Shown here: in pieces, positions 33,446-42,826 of the stretch
Numbering within the stretch: position 1 is the first letter of the stretch
Layout: the number at the start of each line of letters is the position of its first letter
Assembly: GCA_964620045.1 (NCBI GenBank)
Contig: CAZUJL010000003.1
Coordinates: 1 to 64,000, forward strand
Direction of reading: 5' to 3'
Source of the DNA: VFKU01 sp964620045
Lineage (GTDB): Bacteria; Hydrogenedentota; Hydrogenedentia; Hydrogenedentales; GCA-2746185
DNA length: 64,000 bases
Notes under the pieces: generated by a model
Database searches by the model: none
Told to the model about the DNA's origin: nothing
The model's input: only the letters and a program-made list of their open reading frames with translations
Position numbers and translations under genes: made by a program

Positions 33446-36244
33446 ATGAAGACGCAGTCAGTGTCGCCGGGTGGCGACGTAAAATCGGAAAGCCCCGCTT
33501 TCGCCGCCGGGGGCAACGTGTCGATCGATCATCTATTCTCAACTTCCGCCGCGCGCAACGATCGCTGGCGCGAGTTAAACGCCACCGCGCAGACCTGGGC
33601 GGCTGATCCGTCCGCGGCGAATCGAAAGAAAGGCCGTGCAGCGGTTGAGACCGCTCTCAGCGCGGTCCGCCCATTGGAAGATTTCTTCGCGTATCCCGGA
33701 CCGGCGCTGATGAAGGCGCTCTCGGACCGGATCGCGGAAGAGGACGCCGTCGGTGTCGCGCGCATGATTCGGCGCATCAGCGGCGCACTGCTCAGCGGTA
33801 GTTTTCGGCAGAACGGTCGCGATTGGGAGGCGGAAGGCGAAAGTGCGGACGGACTGCCCGATCGGTTGCCGCCGTCGATGGACAGACCTGAAGCGCACCG
33901 GCCGTACTTCGAGGCACTGTTTGTCGCGTCGGCCCCTGCAGTGCAACACGCGCAGATCGCGCGCGAGATTCGCCGCCTGCGCCGGGTGGAAGATCCGACG
34001 ATTTATGAGCCTGTCATTGTCGGTAGCTTCGAAGACGCGATCCTCGGCACGATCCTGAACGGAAAGCTCGAGTCCGTTGTCATCTATGACGGTATCCCCA
34101 TTCCATCGCGGCACGATCTTCCGCTGTTGCGCGATTTCCTCACGACTTACGCAGGGGTGGACTATTCCAGCGTGGGCCCCAAGGACATTGGCATCGCGCT
34201 CGCCAAGGCCATTAAAAAAATTCGTCCTGAACTCGACATTTTCCTGCTCACCGATCGCCAGGTCGAGCAGGTCGCCGGCGATCCGGCGGCCTCGTGCATC
34301 CGTCGTGTGTTTTACGAGGTCGAGGAGATGATGGAAGTCCATCTCAGCATCCTCGAGGGCGTGGCCGATCGTATGTCGACACCACACTTCGACAATCTGA
34401 AGAACTACGCCGCACGGCCCATCAGCACCTTCCACGCGCTGCCCATCGCGCGCGGAAAATCAATCATCAAGTCGAACTGGATTCGTGACATGGGAGAGTT
34501 CTATGGCGTGAATCTCTTTCTCGCGGAGACCTCGACGACGGCGGGCGGTCTCGACAGCTTGCTCGAACCGACGGGCAACATCAAGGTCGCGCAGGACAAG
34601 TTCGCGCGTGCCATCGGCGCGGACCATGTCTACTTCGTCACCAACGGCACGTCGACCTCAAACAAGATGGTCTACCAGGCCGTAACGGCGCCGGGCGACA
34701 TCGTGATCGTCGACCGCAACTGCCACAAGTCACATCACTACGGCATGGTGCTCTCCGGCGCGCAGCCGGTGTACGTCGAAGCGTTCCCGCTGACCGACTA
34801 CTCCATGTATGGCGCGGTGCCGCTGCGCACGGTGAAGAAGGCGCTGCTCGATTTGAAGGCCGCGGGGCGCCTCGATCGCGTCAAGATGATCACGTTGACG
34901 AACTGCACCTTCGACGGCCACGTGTACAACACGCGGCGCGTGATGGAAGAGTGTCTCGCAATTAAGTCGGACCTCATTTTCCTGTGGGACGAAGCATGGT
35001 TTGGCTTCGCGCGCTGGTCGCCGTTCCTGCGTCCGCGCACCGGTCTCGGCGCGGCGGATGCGCTCGACGAATGGCGTAACTCACCCGAGGCGCAGAAGGC
35101 GTGGGACGCGCAGGTAAAGGAACTCGGCGAAGACCTCGATCCGAAGGACGCGAGTCTGCTCGACAAGCGTCTGGTGCCCAACCCGAAGAAGATGAAAATC
35201 CGCGTGTACGAGACGGATTCGGTGCACAAGTCGATGTCCTGCCTGCGCCAGGGTTCGATCGTGGCGGTGAAGGACGACGAATACGAGAAGCACATCTCGG
35301 CCTTCCGCGAGGCGGTGTTCATTCACGCGTCCACGTCTCCGAACGCGCAGATCATTGCGTCGATCGACGTGGCGCGCCGCCAGATGGAGCTGGAGGGCTA
35401 CGAGCTCGTGATGCGCGCGATCGAGGTGGCGCTGCATATCCGCAGCGCGATCACATCGCACCCGCTCATCTCGAAGTATTTCAGCGTGCTTGGCGCGGAC
35501 AAAATGATTCCGGCCGACTACCGCAAATCAGGTTTCCAGGATTACCTGGCGCCGGGCAGCACCTGGCTCAATACAGTTAAGGCGATGCGCGAGGATGAGT
35601 TCTATCTCGATCCGACCCGCATGACGCTGGTCTGCGGCACGGCCGGCATGGACGGCTCGACCTTCAAAGGTTTGCTGGCCAGCAAATACAACATCCAGCT
35701 CAACAAGACCTCGCGCAACAGCGTGCTCCTGCAGAGCAACATCAACAACACGCGCAGCGACGCGGCGTTGCTCATCAAGGTGCTGCTCGAAATTTCCAAG
35801 AGCATCGAAGCAGAGCTCGCCGAAGGCGGCGATGCGGAGCGCGCCGCGTTCAAGGCGAAGGTGAAGGCGCTGATGGAAGACGTGCCGAATCTTCCGAACT
35901 TCAGCCGGTTCCACGACGGATATCGCCAGGACCCGAAAGGCAAGACATCCGAAGGCGACATGCGCGGGGCGTTCTTCGCCGCGTACAACGAAAATGAATG
36001 TGAGTACATCCCGCTGCGCAGTCCGGAGTTGGACAAGCGGCTCAAGAGCGGGCCGGAGATGGTCTCCGCGAACTTCGTGATCCCATATCCGCCCGGATTC
36101 CCGATTATGGTGCCGGGCCAGGTGATCGCGGCGGACGCCATCGACTTCATGCGCAAGCTCGACGTGAAGGAAATCCATGGATACAACCATGCGCGTGGTT
36201 TGAAACTGATCAAGCTCGACGCAATCGGAAAACGCAAGGCCTAA
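33446..36244 (+). CDS. Orn/Lys/Arg decarboxylase family PLP enzyme
   Basis: A 932-residue cytoplasmic protein. A non-conserved N-terminal region (about 1-180) is followed by a wing/linker-like domain (about 185-310) and the fold-type I major domain (about 330-700). This shows PHFDNLKNY, VYFVTNGTSTSN, the PLP-stacking HKSHHYG, LWDEAWFGF (Asp to the pyridine nitrogen) and the PLP lysine in DSVHKSMS (K595). A C-terminal domain (about 720-930) contains NEN-type and PGFPIMVPG segments common to the family. The fold usually decarboxylates lysine, ornithine or arginine, consuming a proton; the substrate here is open. It is longer than AdiA/CadA-type enzymes (about 715-755). The ATG follows GGGAGGAG. 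It heads the sigma-54 operon with the two AspT-like antiporter genes. Confidence 0.88.
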   Translation: MKTQSVSPGGDVKSESPAFAAGGNVSIDHLFSTSAARNDRWRELNATAQTWAADPSAANRKKGRAAVETALSAVRPLEDFFAYPGPALMKALSDRIAEEDAVGVARMIRRISGALLSGSFRQNGRDWEAEGESADGLPDRLPPSMDRPEAHRPYFEALFVASAPAVQHAQIAREIRRLRRVEDPTIYEPVIVGSFEDAILGTILNGKLESVVIYDGIPIPSRHDLPLLRDFLTTYAGVDYSSVGPKDIGIALAKAIKKIRPELDIFLLTDRQVEQVAGDPAASCIRRVFYEVEEMMEVHLSILEGVADRMSTPHFDNLKNYAARPISTFHALPIARGKSIIKSNWIRDMGEFYGVNLFLAETSTTAGGLDSLLEPTGNIKVAQDKFARAIGADHVYFVTNGTSTSNKMVYQAVTAPGDIVIVDRNCHKSHHYGMVLSGAQPVYVEAFPLTDYSMYGAVPLRTVKKALLDLKAAGRLDRVKMITLTNCTFDGHVYNTRRVMEECLAIKSDLIFLWDEAWFGFARWSPFLRPRTGLGAADALDEWRNSPEAQKAWDAQVKELGEDLDPKDASLLDKRLVPNPKKMKIRVYETDSVHKSMSCLRQGSIVAVKDDEYEKHISAFREAVFIHASTSPNAQIIASIDVARRQMELEGYELVMRAIEVALHIRSAITSHPLISKYFSVLGADKMIPADYRKSGFQDYLAPGSTWLNTVKAMREDEFYLDPTRMTLVCGTAGMDGSTFKGLLASKYNIQLNKTSRNSVLLQSNINNTRSDAALLIKVLLEISKSIEAELAEGGDAERAAFKAKVKALMEDVPNLPNFSRFHDGYRQDPKGKTSEGDMRGAFFAAYNENECEYIPLRSPELDKRLKSGPEMVSANFVIPYPPGFPIMVPGQVIAADAIDFMRKLDVKEIHGYNHARGLKLIKLDAIGKRKA

Positions 36245-36311
36245 GGGGCAAGGCAAACGTTGACCAGTCGCGGGCAGCGGGCCCGCGGCTCCACGGAAGG
36301 GGAATGACGTT

Positions 36312-38012
36312 ATGAAGGAAATGTTCGAATTTCTGGCGAAAAACCCGTACATGCTTTTGTTTTTCACGGTCGGTTTGTCCGTCGCCATTGGCCGCCTGAG
36401 CTTCAAAGGGTACGGACTGGGCATGGTGGCCGGCGCGGTTGTCGTCGGTGCTGCGTTGTCCGCCGTCGCGTCGACCTATGACGTTAAGCTCGGGCTCGAC
36501 AACTTTGTCAAATCGCTGTTCTATTACCTGTTCATGTATGGAGTCGGTCTTCGCGTAGGCCCTTCGTTCATCAACAGCCTGAACAAAGACTCTATCTACT
36601 ACACGATACTGGCCATCCTTACTCCGGTACTTGGGCTTCTCATTGTCGTTCTCGGCGTGCGCATGTTTGATCTGCCGATCGGCACCGGTGGCGGAATCAT
36701 CGCCGGCAGCCAGACGATGTCTGCGGCCATCGGTTCCGCCGAGCTCGCGATTACCGACAAGGTCGTGAAATTGCCGGAAGGTATGTCGGAAGATTCGGCC
36801 ACCGGCATGATCGCGCTGTCGTACGGCATCACGTACATCTGGGGCACGGTCGGCATCATCCTGATCGTGAAGTATCTCCCGCGCTGGTGGGGCCTCAACG
36901 CGCAGGAGATCGCGCGGAAGTATGAAGAGGAGCACGGCGTGACCAACGTGGACAACGCAGGCCTGTCGGGATATCGCCAGGGCGGCTTGCGTGCGTATCG
37001 ACTCGAAAATGACAAACTGGTCGGCATGAGTATCGAGCGGTTCCGAAGTCAGAACCCCGAGTACAAGGTCGTCAATGTGAAGCGCGGCGAGGAAGTCCTT
37101 GGTGCGGATATCGACCTCACGTTCCAGAAGGGTGACCTTATCGCCTTGGGTGGACGTCTCGACGCGCTCACGGACAAGATGGGTCTGATTGGGCCCGAAG
37201 TGGCCGATCAGCGCGTGCTGAACATACCGCTGGACCAGGCCGAGATTCTCGTCACCAACAAAACCGCCCTCAACAAGCCGCTCAAGGACTACCGCGATTC
37301 TGAACTCGCGGGACAGATCGGCTTGACCAAGATCGAACGCGGTGGCGTGTCGATTCCCATCGGTCTCGAGACCAAGCTCCAGAAGCGCGACGTGCTGTAC
37401 GTGACCGGCATTAAGTCGGCGGTGCAAAAAGCCGGCGACATTTTCGGCATTATCGCGCGGCCGAGCACGTCGACCGATCTGCTCACACTTTCGATCGGCA
37501 TGATCATCGGGTTCTTGATCGGCATGATTCAGTTCCCGGCTTTCGGCAGCAAGGTAGGCCTCGGCAACGCGGGTGGCTTGCTCGTGTCAGGCATTATCGT
37601 CGCGTCGCTGTCCTCGCGCCTGCGTTTCTTCGGCAGCACGCCGAATGCCGCGCGCAACGTGCTCGAAGACTTGGGTCTGGTCGTGTTCGTCGCCATCGTG
37701 GGTCTCAACTCCGGCGCCGCTCTGCTTGAGATGACGGGCTCCGTGGCCGTGAAAATCTTCCTGGTCGGTTTCGTCGCGTGCTCCGTGCCGCCGTTTGTCG
37801 CCTGGGCGATTGGCTACCACATGATGAAGATCAACCCGGCGTTGCTGGTGGGTACGGTTGCCGGCGCGCGCAGTCACTCCGGGCCGTGCCGCGAGGCTGC
37901 AGTCGAACTGAAGAGCTCCGTCCCGTGGCTGGGCTTCCCCGTCGCGTATGCGATTTCCGGTGTGTTGCTGACCATCTTCGGCTACTTCGGGATGATTTTG
38001 GCGCATCGGTAG
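36312..38012 (+). CDS. AspT-type amino-acid antiporter, copy 1
   Basis: A 566-residue transporter with two membrane domains of the Asp-Al_Ex type (about 10-205 and 390-566) flanking two TrkA_C/RCK_C domains (about 215-380), the AspT/YidE/YbjL layout. Both halves have the glycine-rich signature (GGGIIAGSQTMSAAIGSAE and GTVAGARSHSGPCREAAVE). The prototype AspT exchanges aspartate for alanine, which with aspartate decarboxylation yields a proton gradient. Here the partner is an Orn/Lys/Arg-type decarboxylase, so the exchanged pair may be different. GGAAGGGGA precedes the ATG. Confidence 0.9.
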   Translation: MKEMFEFLAKNPYMLLFFTVGLSVAIGRLSFKGYGLGMVAGAVVVGAALSAVASTYDVKLGLDNFVKSLFYYLFMYGVGLRVGPSFINSLNKDSIYYTILAILTPVLGLLIVVLGVRMFDLPIGTGGGIIAGSQTMSAAIGSAELAITDKVVKLPEGMSEDSATGMIALSYGITYIWGTVGIILIVKYLPRWWGLNAQEIARKYEEEHGVTNVDNAGLSGYRQGGLRAYRLENDKLVGMSIERFRSQNPEYKVVNVKRGEEVLGADIDLTFQKGDLIALGGRLDALTDKMGLIGPEVADQRVLNIPLDQAEILVTNKTALNKPLKDYRDSELAGQIGLTKIERGGVSIPIGLETKLQKRDVLYVTGIKSAVQKAGDIFGIIARPSTSTDLLTLSIGMIIGFLIGMIQFPAFGSKVGLGNAGGLLVSGIIVASLSSRLRFFGSTPNAARNVLEDLGLVVFVAIVGLNSGAALLEMTGSVAVKIFLVGFVACSVPPFVAWAIGYHMMKINPALLVGTVAGARSHSGPCREAAVELKSSVPWLGFPVAYAISGVLLTIFGYFGMILAHR

Positions 38013-38060
38013 TCGGACAGTAATCCGGATAACGACGACCAAAACTCTGACGAGGACACC

Positions 38061-39749
38061 GTGGACTGGTTAGCAGAAATGTTCAAGAAGTATCCCGAGT
38101 TCGGGGTGTATCTCGCGCTCGGCATTGGGTTCTTGATCGGGAAACTGAAGTACGGTGGATTCTCGCTGGGCTCGGTGACCGGCTCGCTGATCGGCGGCAT
38201 GGTCGTCGGGTCGTTCTTTGAGGTCTCGGTTCCGTCGATGGCGAAGTCGGTGCTGTTCCTGCTGTTTATCTTCGGCATCGGCTACTCCGTCGGCCCTCAG
38301 TTCTTCAAAACGATGCGTGGCCAGGGCTTCAAGTGGGTCATCCTCTCCATCTTCATGTGCGTGGTCGGCCTCGGCGGGGCTTACATCGTAGCGAAGGTTA
38401 TCAACGTCGAACTCGGATACGCGGCGGGCCTTCTGTCGGGCGGGCTCACGCAGTCGGCCGCGATCGGCACCGCGACGGAAGCCATCAAGACGCTCAACCT
38501 GGGCGAGGAAGAAACCACGCGACTGGTGTCACAGATCGCCGTGGCGGACGCAATCTGCTACGCCTTCGGCGGGATCGGGATCATCATCTTTTGCACGACG
38601 ATTGGCCCGAAACTCCTGGGCATTAATCTAGAAGAAGAAGCCGCCAAGCTCGAGGAAGAACTCGAAATCGAACGCAAAAAGCCAGGCGTCGGTTCGGCAT
38701 GGCACCCGTTTGAATTGCGCGCGTACCGCGTGCCTGCTGGCGCGCAGATCATTGGGCTCACGCAGGAACAGGCGGAAAAACTGATGCCGGATGCCCGACT
38801 GTACGTGCTTCGGCTGCGCCGTGGGGAGGAAATCTTCGACGATCTCAAAGGGATGACGTTTCAGGAAGGCGACACGCTCGCGATCGCGGGCCGGCGCGAA
38901 ATCCTGGTCAACATCGTCGGAGAACGTGCGGAGGAATTCGCTGATCGCGAGTTGCTTGAGGTGCCCGTTGAGATTGTAGACGTATTGGTCACCGGCCGGA
39001 AATTGAGCGGTCGCATGCTCGGCGAAATTGGAAAAGATGACGCGGTGCGCGGCGTGTACCTGCGTCATATCGATCGCGGTGGTCAGGCGATCCCCATTTC
39101 GCGCCGAACGGAGATTCAGCCCGGCGACGTGCTCACGCTTGTGGGCCCTGAAGTGATGGTGGAGTCCGCGGTGAAGCACATCGGCAAGGTCATCCGGCCC
39201 AGTGACGCCACCGACTTCATGACAGTCGGCTTCGCCATCTTTGCCGGTGCATTGATCGGCGCGGCGGCGTACATTCCGATCGGCAGCACGAAGATCACGA
39301 TGGGTACGACCGTCGGAGCGCTCGCCGCGGGTTTGCTTGTCGGCTGGTTCCGCACCCGCCGGCCGCTCTTTGGGCGCATTCCAGACGCCGCGATCTCGTT
39401 CATGACCACGTTCGGCCTTGCGGCCTTCGTCGCGATGATCGGTCTGAGCGCCGGGCCGCATTTCATCGACGGCGTAAAAGAAGCCGGCGTGAAATTGTTG
39501 TTCGGCGGCATGTTGGTCACCCTGCTCCCGCTCGTGGCTGGCCTGTATTTTGGCAAATATGTGCTCAAGGTAAACCCCTTGCTGCTCCTCGGCGCGATTG
39601 CGGGCTCGCAGACCTTTACGCCCGCGCTCGCCGCGGTCCAGGAACGCTCGAAGAGTCCCGTGGCGGTATTGGGCTACTCCGGCACGGTTGCGGTCGGCAA
39701 TGTATTGCTCACGACGTGGGGCACGGTAATCATCTTGTTATTGTCGTGA
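38061..39749 (+). CDS. AspT-type amino-acid antiporter, copy 2
   Basis: A 562-residue protein with the same layout as copy 1: membrane half 1 (about 5-190), two RCK_C domains (about 220-375) and membrane half 2 (about 385-562). The glycine-rich signatures are GLLSGGLTQSAAIGTATEA and GAIAGSQTFTPALAAVQERS, clearly divergent from copy 1. A charged linker (EEEAAKLEEELEIERKK) follows the first half. Tandem AspT genes next to one decarboxylase may make a heteromeric carrier or two carriers for different amino acids. The GTG start at 38061 has GAGGA six bases upstream. The 48-base gap from copy 1 supports one transcript. Confidence 0.9.
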   Translation: MDWLAEMFKKYPEFGVYLALGIGFLIGKLKYGGFSLGSVTGSLIGGMVVGSFFEVSVPSMAKSVLFLLFIFGIGYSVGPQFFKTMRGQGFKWVILSIFMCVVGLGGAYIVAKVINVELGYAAGLLSGGLTQSAAIGTATEAIKTLNLGEEETTRLVSQIAVADAICYAFGGIGIIIFCTTIGPKLLGINLEEEAAKLEEELEIERKKPGVGSAWHPFELRAYRVPAGAQIIGLTQEQAEKLMPDARLYVLRLRRGEEIFDDLKGMTFQEGDTLAIAGRREILVNIVGERAEEFADRELLEVPVEIVDVLVTGRKLSGRMLGEIGKDDAVRGVYLRHIDRGGQAIPISRRTEIQPGDVLTLVGPEVMVESAVKHIGKVIRPSDATDFMTVGFAIFAGALIGAAAYIPIGSTKITMGTTVGALAAGLLVGWFRTRRPLFGRIPDAAISFMTTFGLAAFVAMIGLSAGPHFIDGVKEAGVKLLFGGMLVTLLPLVAGLYFGKYVLKVNPLLLLGAIAGSQTFTPALAAVQERSKSPVAVLGYSGTVAVGNVLLTTWGTVIILLLS

Positions 39750-39794
39750 ATTGATCATTCGTTAAAACCAGTTGGGTTGCGGAGGGAGAGATCG

Positions 39795-41267
39795 ATGAAA
39801 CGCGTATTGCTCGCTGCGTTGGTGCTTGGGTTTTTTAGTAGCGCATCGTCCGATGCTGTACCGCCCGGCGCCTCGGCTGAGCCGTCGGCTCCCGGGCAGA
39901 CGAGGGTGGCTGCGGCCGACGAGCCGAAGGAAGCGGCCGCTGCCGCTGCGCCGGCGCCGGCCGAAGTGAGCAATTCCGCCGCCACCGAAACGAGCGACGC
40001 CTCTGCAGTCGCTGTTGAGTCCGGCGAGGTAGCGGAGAGCGAAGCCGAACAGGGCGCGGTGTACATGAAGGACATCGACATGGGTCAGCCGGTCGAAGTG
40101 TCCGGCAAAGACAAGCCGTTCTTCAACGACGCGACCGTGAAGCTGAATCTGCGTACGTACTACTTTAACCGGCAGCGCTACGACGACAGTATCGCCGAGG
40201 CTTGGGCGATCGGTGGCTCGCTTTCGCTAAAGTCCGGCTACGCGTGGGACCGTTTCGCGATGGGCGCGACGGTGTACACGTCGCAGCCATTGTTTGCGCC
40301 CGATGATCGAGATGGCACGGGTCTGTTGAAGGAAGATCAGGATGGCTACACGTCGCTGGGTGAGATTTACGGCGAAGTGAAAATCATCGATGGATTGCAG
40401 GCGAACTTCGGTCGCAAGGGATACAACACGCCGTTCATTAACTGGCACGACGTGCGCATGACGCCAAAAACCTTCCAGGGTGTCACCTTCACGGGCACCC
40501 ACCCCGGTTCCCAGGAAGGATCCAATTGGCGCTACGGCGCGGGCTACTTGTACCAGATGAAAGATTGGACCGACACCGATTTCGACTGGATGTCCGACGC
40601 GCTGGGCGTTGACGAAAACAGGGGCGTGTTCACCGTCGGCGGAAACTACAGCACCGAGAAGTGGTCCGTCGGCGCGATTGACTACAGCTCGCCTGACGTT
40701 CTAAACATTATCTACACGGAAGGCTCGTACGGCTGGAAGTTCAAGGAGCGGATGTCCTTCAAGCTTTCGGGTCAGTTCGTCGATCAGCGCAGCCTCGGCG
40801 ACAACCTTATCACGGGCGAAGACTTCGACGTGCAGCAGTGGGGCGTGAAAGGTGATTTCGGCGTCGGTCCGGCGATGTTCACAATAGGGTTCACGGATGT
40901 GACGGGCGGTCAGGACAATGTGCGCAGCCCGTGGGGCGGGTATCCCGGATATACCAGCGTGCAGGTGCAGGACTTCAATCGTGCCGGCGAACAGGCTCTG
41001 ATGCTGAAGGCCGCCTACGACTTCACGCACACCGGACTCAAGGGTTTCAGCGCGTACGCGTTGTGGGTGCACGGCATGAACCGCAGCGGCACGGGCACAT
41101 TCGATGAAGACGAAGTCGACTTCAATCTCCAGTGGGCGCCGAAGGAAGGCAAGATGAAAGACTTCTCTGCGCGTCTCCGCTATGCAGAGATCATGCAGCG
41201 CGGCGGCGGCGATCCCAGCTTTGAGGATTTCCGCGTAATTCTGAATTACAACTTCAATATTAAGTAA
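39795..41267 (+). CDS. OprD-type outer-membrane porin
   Basis: A 490-residue protein with a signal peptide (about 1-20), an unusual Ala/Pro/Glu-rich, low-complexity segment (about 21-90), then about 18 amphipathic strands with OprD-like features: LNLRTYYFNRQRYD at the barrel start, AWAIGGSLSLKSGYAWDRFAMGATVYTSQPLFAPDDRDGT, FINWHDVRMTPKTFQG and a closing VILNYNFNIK. OprD-family porins take up basic amino acids or small organic acids, which fits the decarboxylase/antiporter genes upstream. GGAGGGAGAG precedes the ATG at 39795, 45 bases after the second AspT gene. Confidence 0.88.
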   Translation: MKRVLLAALVLGFFSSASSDAVPPGASAEPSAPGQTRVAAADEPKEAAAAAAPAPAEVSNSAATETSDASAVAVESGEVAESEAEQGAVYMKDIDMGQPVEVSGKDKPFFNDATVKLNLRTYYFNRQRYDDSIAEAWAIGGSLSLKSGYAWDRFAMGATVYTSQPLFAPDDRDGTGLLKEDQDGYTSLGEIYGEVKIIDGLQANFGRKGYNTPFINWHDVRMTPKTFQGVTFTGTHPGSQEGSNWRYGAGYLYQMKDWTDTDFDWMSDALGVDENRGVFTVGGNYSTEKWSVGAIDYSSPDVLNIIYTEGSYGWKFKERMSFKLSGQFVDQRSLGDNLITGEDFDVQQWGVKGDFGVGPAMFTIGFTDVTGGQDNVRSPWGGYPGYTSVQVQDFNRAGEQALMLKAAYDFTHTGLKGFSAYALWVHGMNRSGTGTFDEDEVDFNLQWAPKEGKMKDFSARLRYAEIMQRGGGDPSFEDFRVILNYNFNIK

Positions 41268-41298
41268 GCACATCGCAAAAAGGGGGGAGGACTTGACC

Positions 41299-41811
41299 GT
41301 GTTTCATTCAAGTCGCAAATCGCGCGTGGTGCGGGTGCCCGTCGCGCTGTTCGCCGTCATCGTTGCATGGGCGGCGACAGGCCAAATCATCAACAATAAA
41401 CAGGGTGGATATGCGCGGGCGAACAACGGGGACTTGCTCCGCCTCGACCTGCGCTCGCACCGCGCTGAGATTGTCGATGAAAGCATGCGCCTGAGCGAGG
41501 CGGAATCGCAGATTTTCGTGCCGCTCTACATCGAGTACGACGCAGAAGTGCAGAATCTCTGGAATGAACGGCTCAAGCTCATCGCGCAATACGCCAGTGA
41601 ATACAACGGCATCAGTGACGCGCAGGCGAGTGCCCTCGCCAACGCCAATTTGGATCTGGACAACGATCTGCTGAAGCTCCGCAAGAAGTACTACAAGAAA
41701 TTCGAAACCGCATTGGGCGGGCGGGCCGCCGCGCGGTTCTTTCAAGTGGATCGCCGGTTGAACAACCTGCTTGAACTGCAAGCCTCTCAGTCGATTCCGC
41801 TGGTCGAGTAG
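41299..41811 (+). CDS. Exported helical protein of unknown function
   Basis: A 170-residue protein with an N-terminal hydrophobic export signal or anchor (about 11-27), followed by a Gly/Asn-rich stretch and then almost entirely charged helices (about 55-160) that look like the CpxP/Spy-type periplasmic helical hairpins. I could not see LTxxQ motifs that would prove this. The start is GTG at 41299 with a GGGGGAGG eight bases upstream; a TTG at 41293 would be only two bases from that site. It sits 31 bases after the porin gene. Confidence 0.65.
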   Translation: MFHSSRKSRVVRVPVALFAVIVAWAATGQIINNKQGGYARANNGDLLRLDLRSHRAEIVDESMRLSEAESQIFVPLYIEYDAEVQNLWNERLKLIAQYASEYNGISDAQASALANANLDLDNDLLKLRKKYYKKFETALGGRAAARFFQVDRRLNNLLELQASQSIPLVE

Positions 41812-41834
41812 TGCCGAATTCAGGAGAACACACT

Positions 41835-42407
41835 ATGCGCGCTATATATATCGTTGCTATCTCGTTTCTTGGGTATGCCGCCGCCGCGATGGCGCAGAAC
41901 CAACCGGCGCAGCCCACGCACGTCACCGTTCCCGCCGGCACCGTGCTGTTGGTGCGCTCGGTGGATGCGCTCGATTCCAAGCACAGCAGCGCCGGCCAGC
42001 GGTTCACCGTGACCTTGGAAGCGGACCTCGTCGCCGAGGGTAAGGTCGTCGCACCCCGCGGCACGCAGGCCTACGGCATGCTCACCAACGCAAAATCCGG
42101 TGGTCGCGTCGTGGGTAAGTCGGAGCTCGCGGTGGAACTTACTTCGATTCTGCTTAACGGGCAATCGATGCCCATCGTGACGGAGACCGTTGAGACGGCG
42201 GCGCCAAAAAGCGAAACCCGCAAGACCGCGCGCAACGTCGGCATCGGCGCGGCCGTGGGCGCGGCTGTTGATGGCGGTGACGGCGCAGGCAAAGGGGCGC
42301 TGGTGGGCCTTGGCGCCTCGGCGCTTACGCGCGGCAAGCAAGTGCAAATCCCGGCCGGTTCGGTGCTGCAGTTTCGCATTCTCGCGCCGCTCACGGTGCA
42401 ATTGTAA
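41835..42407 (+). CDS. Exported protein with glycine-zipper-like segment
   Basis: A 190-residue protein with a signal peptide (about 1-20). Its middle is beta-rich (about 25-120, beginning HVTVPAGTVLLVRSVDALDSK and including VVAPRGTQAYGMLTNAKSGGRVVGKSEL). It then has a helical Gly/Ala-rich segment (NVGIGAAVGAAVDGGDGAGKGALVGLGASAL) like glycine-zipper proteins of the envelope, and a final strand (VQIPAGSVLQFRILAPLTVQL). The first and last strands share a PAG(T/S)VL motif. AGGAGAA lies before the ATG. Its function is unknown, and a role in supporting the porin or cell envelope is only inferred from the operon. Confidence 0.7.
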   Translation: MRAIYIVAISFLGYAAAAMAQNQPAQPTHVTVPAGTVLLVRSVDALDSKHSSAGQRFTVTLEADLVAEGKVVAPRGTQAYGMLTNAKSGGRVVGKSELAVELTSILLNGQSMPIVTETVETAAPKSETRKTARNVGIGAAVGAAVDGGDGAGKGALVGLGASALTRGKQVQIPAGSVLQFRILAPLTVQL

Positions 42408-42436
42408 CTAACGCAACCCTGCGAAGGATGGACCAT

Positions 42437-42817
42437 ATGATTCGGCGTGCGATGGGCGTAGTGTGCATGGTCGGCGTGTGCAGCCTGTTGATCGGCTGCG
42501 CGAGCGTGACGGCCGACCGCGGTATCGAAAATACCTGGCGCGATCCGAATGTGGCGCACTGGGAAGCCGGAAAGACGACGCAGCAAGACGTGCTCGACGC
42601 TCTCGGCCCGCCGTCTCAGCTCATCTCGTTGAACGACGAGACAGTCTTCTATTACCTGCTCGAAGAAGCGCGGACGAAAGTCATGATCCTTATTTTCTAC
42701 AACCAGGCGAAGTCCAACGTGACATACGATCGCGCGATGTTCATCTTCGACAAGCAAGGCGTGCTGACCAAGTTCTCCGTTAGCAAGCCGCCGGCCGATT
42801 CTAAAAAGAAGAAATAG
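42437..42817 (+). CDS. BamE/SmpA-like small lipoprotein, paralogue A
   Basis: A 126-residue protein with a lipoprotein signal (lipobox LIGC, about residues 18-21). The mature part has the string QDVLDALGPPSQLISLNDETVFYY, which resembles the SmpA/OmlA (BamE-like) fold: a helix, then the GxPxx turn and two strands. A Lys-rich C-terminus (KKKK) follows. AAGGA at 42423-42427 lies nine bases before the ATG at 42437; another ATG at 42428 touches that site. The next gene encodes a second protein with the same DxxGPPSQ motif. Confidence 0.72.
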   Translation: MIRRAMGVVCMVGVCSLLIGCASVTADRGIENTWRDPNVAHWEAGKTTQQDVLDALGPPSQLISLNDETVFYYLLEEARTKVMILIFYNQAKSNVTYDRAMFIFDKQGVLTKFSVSKPPADSKKKK

Positions 42818-42826
42818 TTTCGCCGT

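Noticed and set aside
33446..39749. Calling the operon an aspartate decarboxylation system (AspD/AspT)
   Set aside because: The decarboxylase belongs to the Orn/Lys/Arg family and not to the aspartate beta-decarboxylase family, so the substrate cannot be copied from the carrier name.
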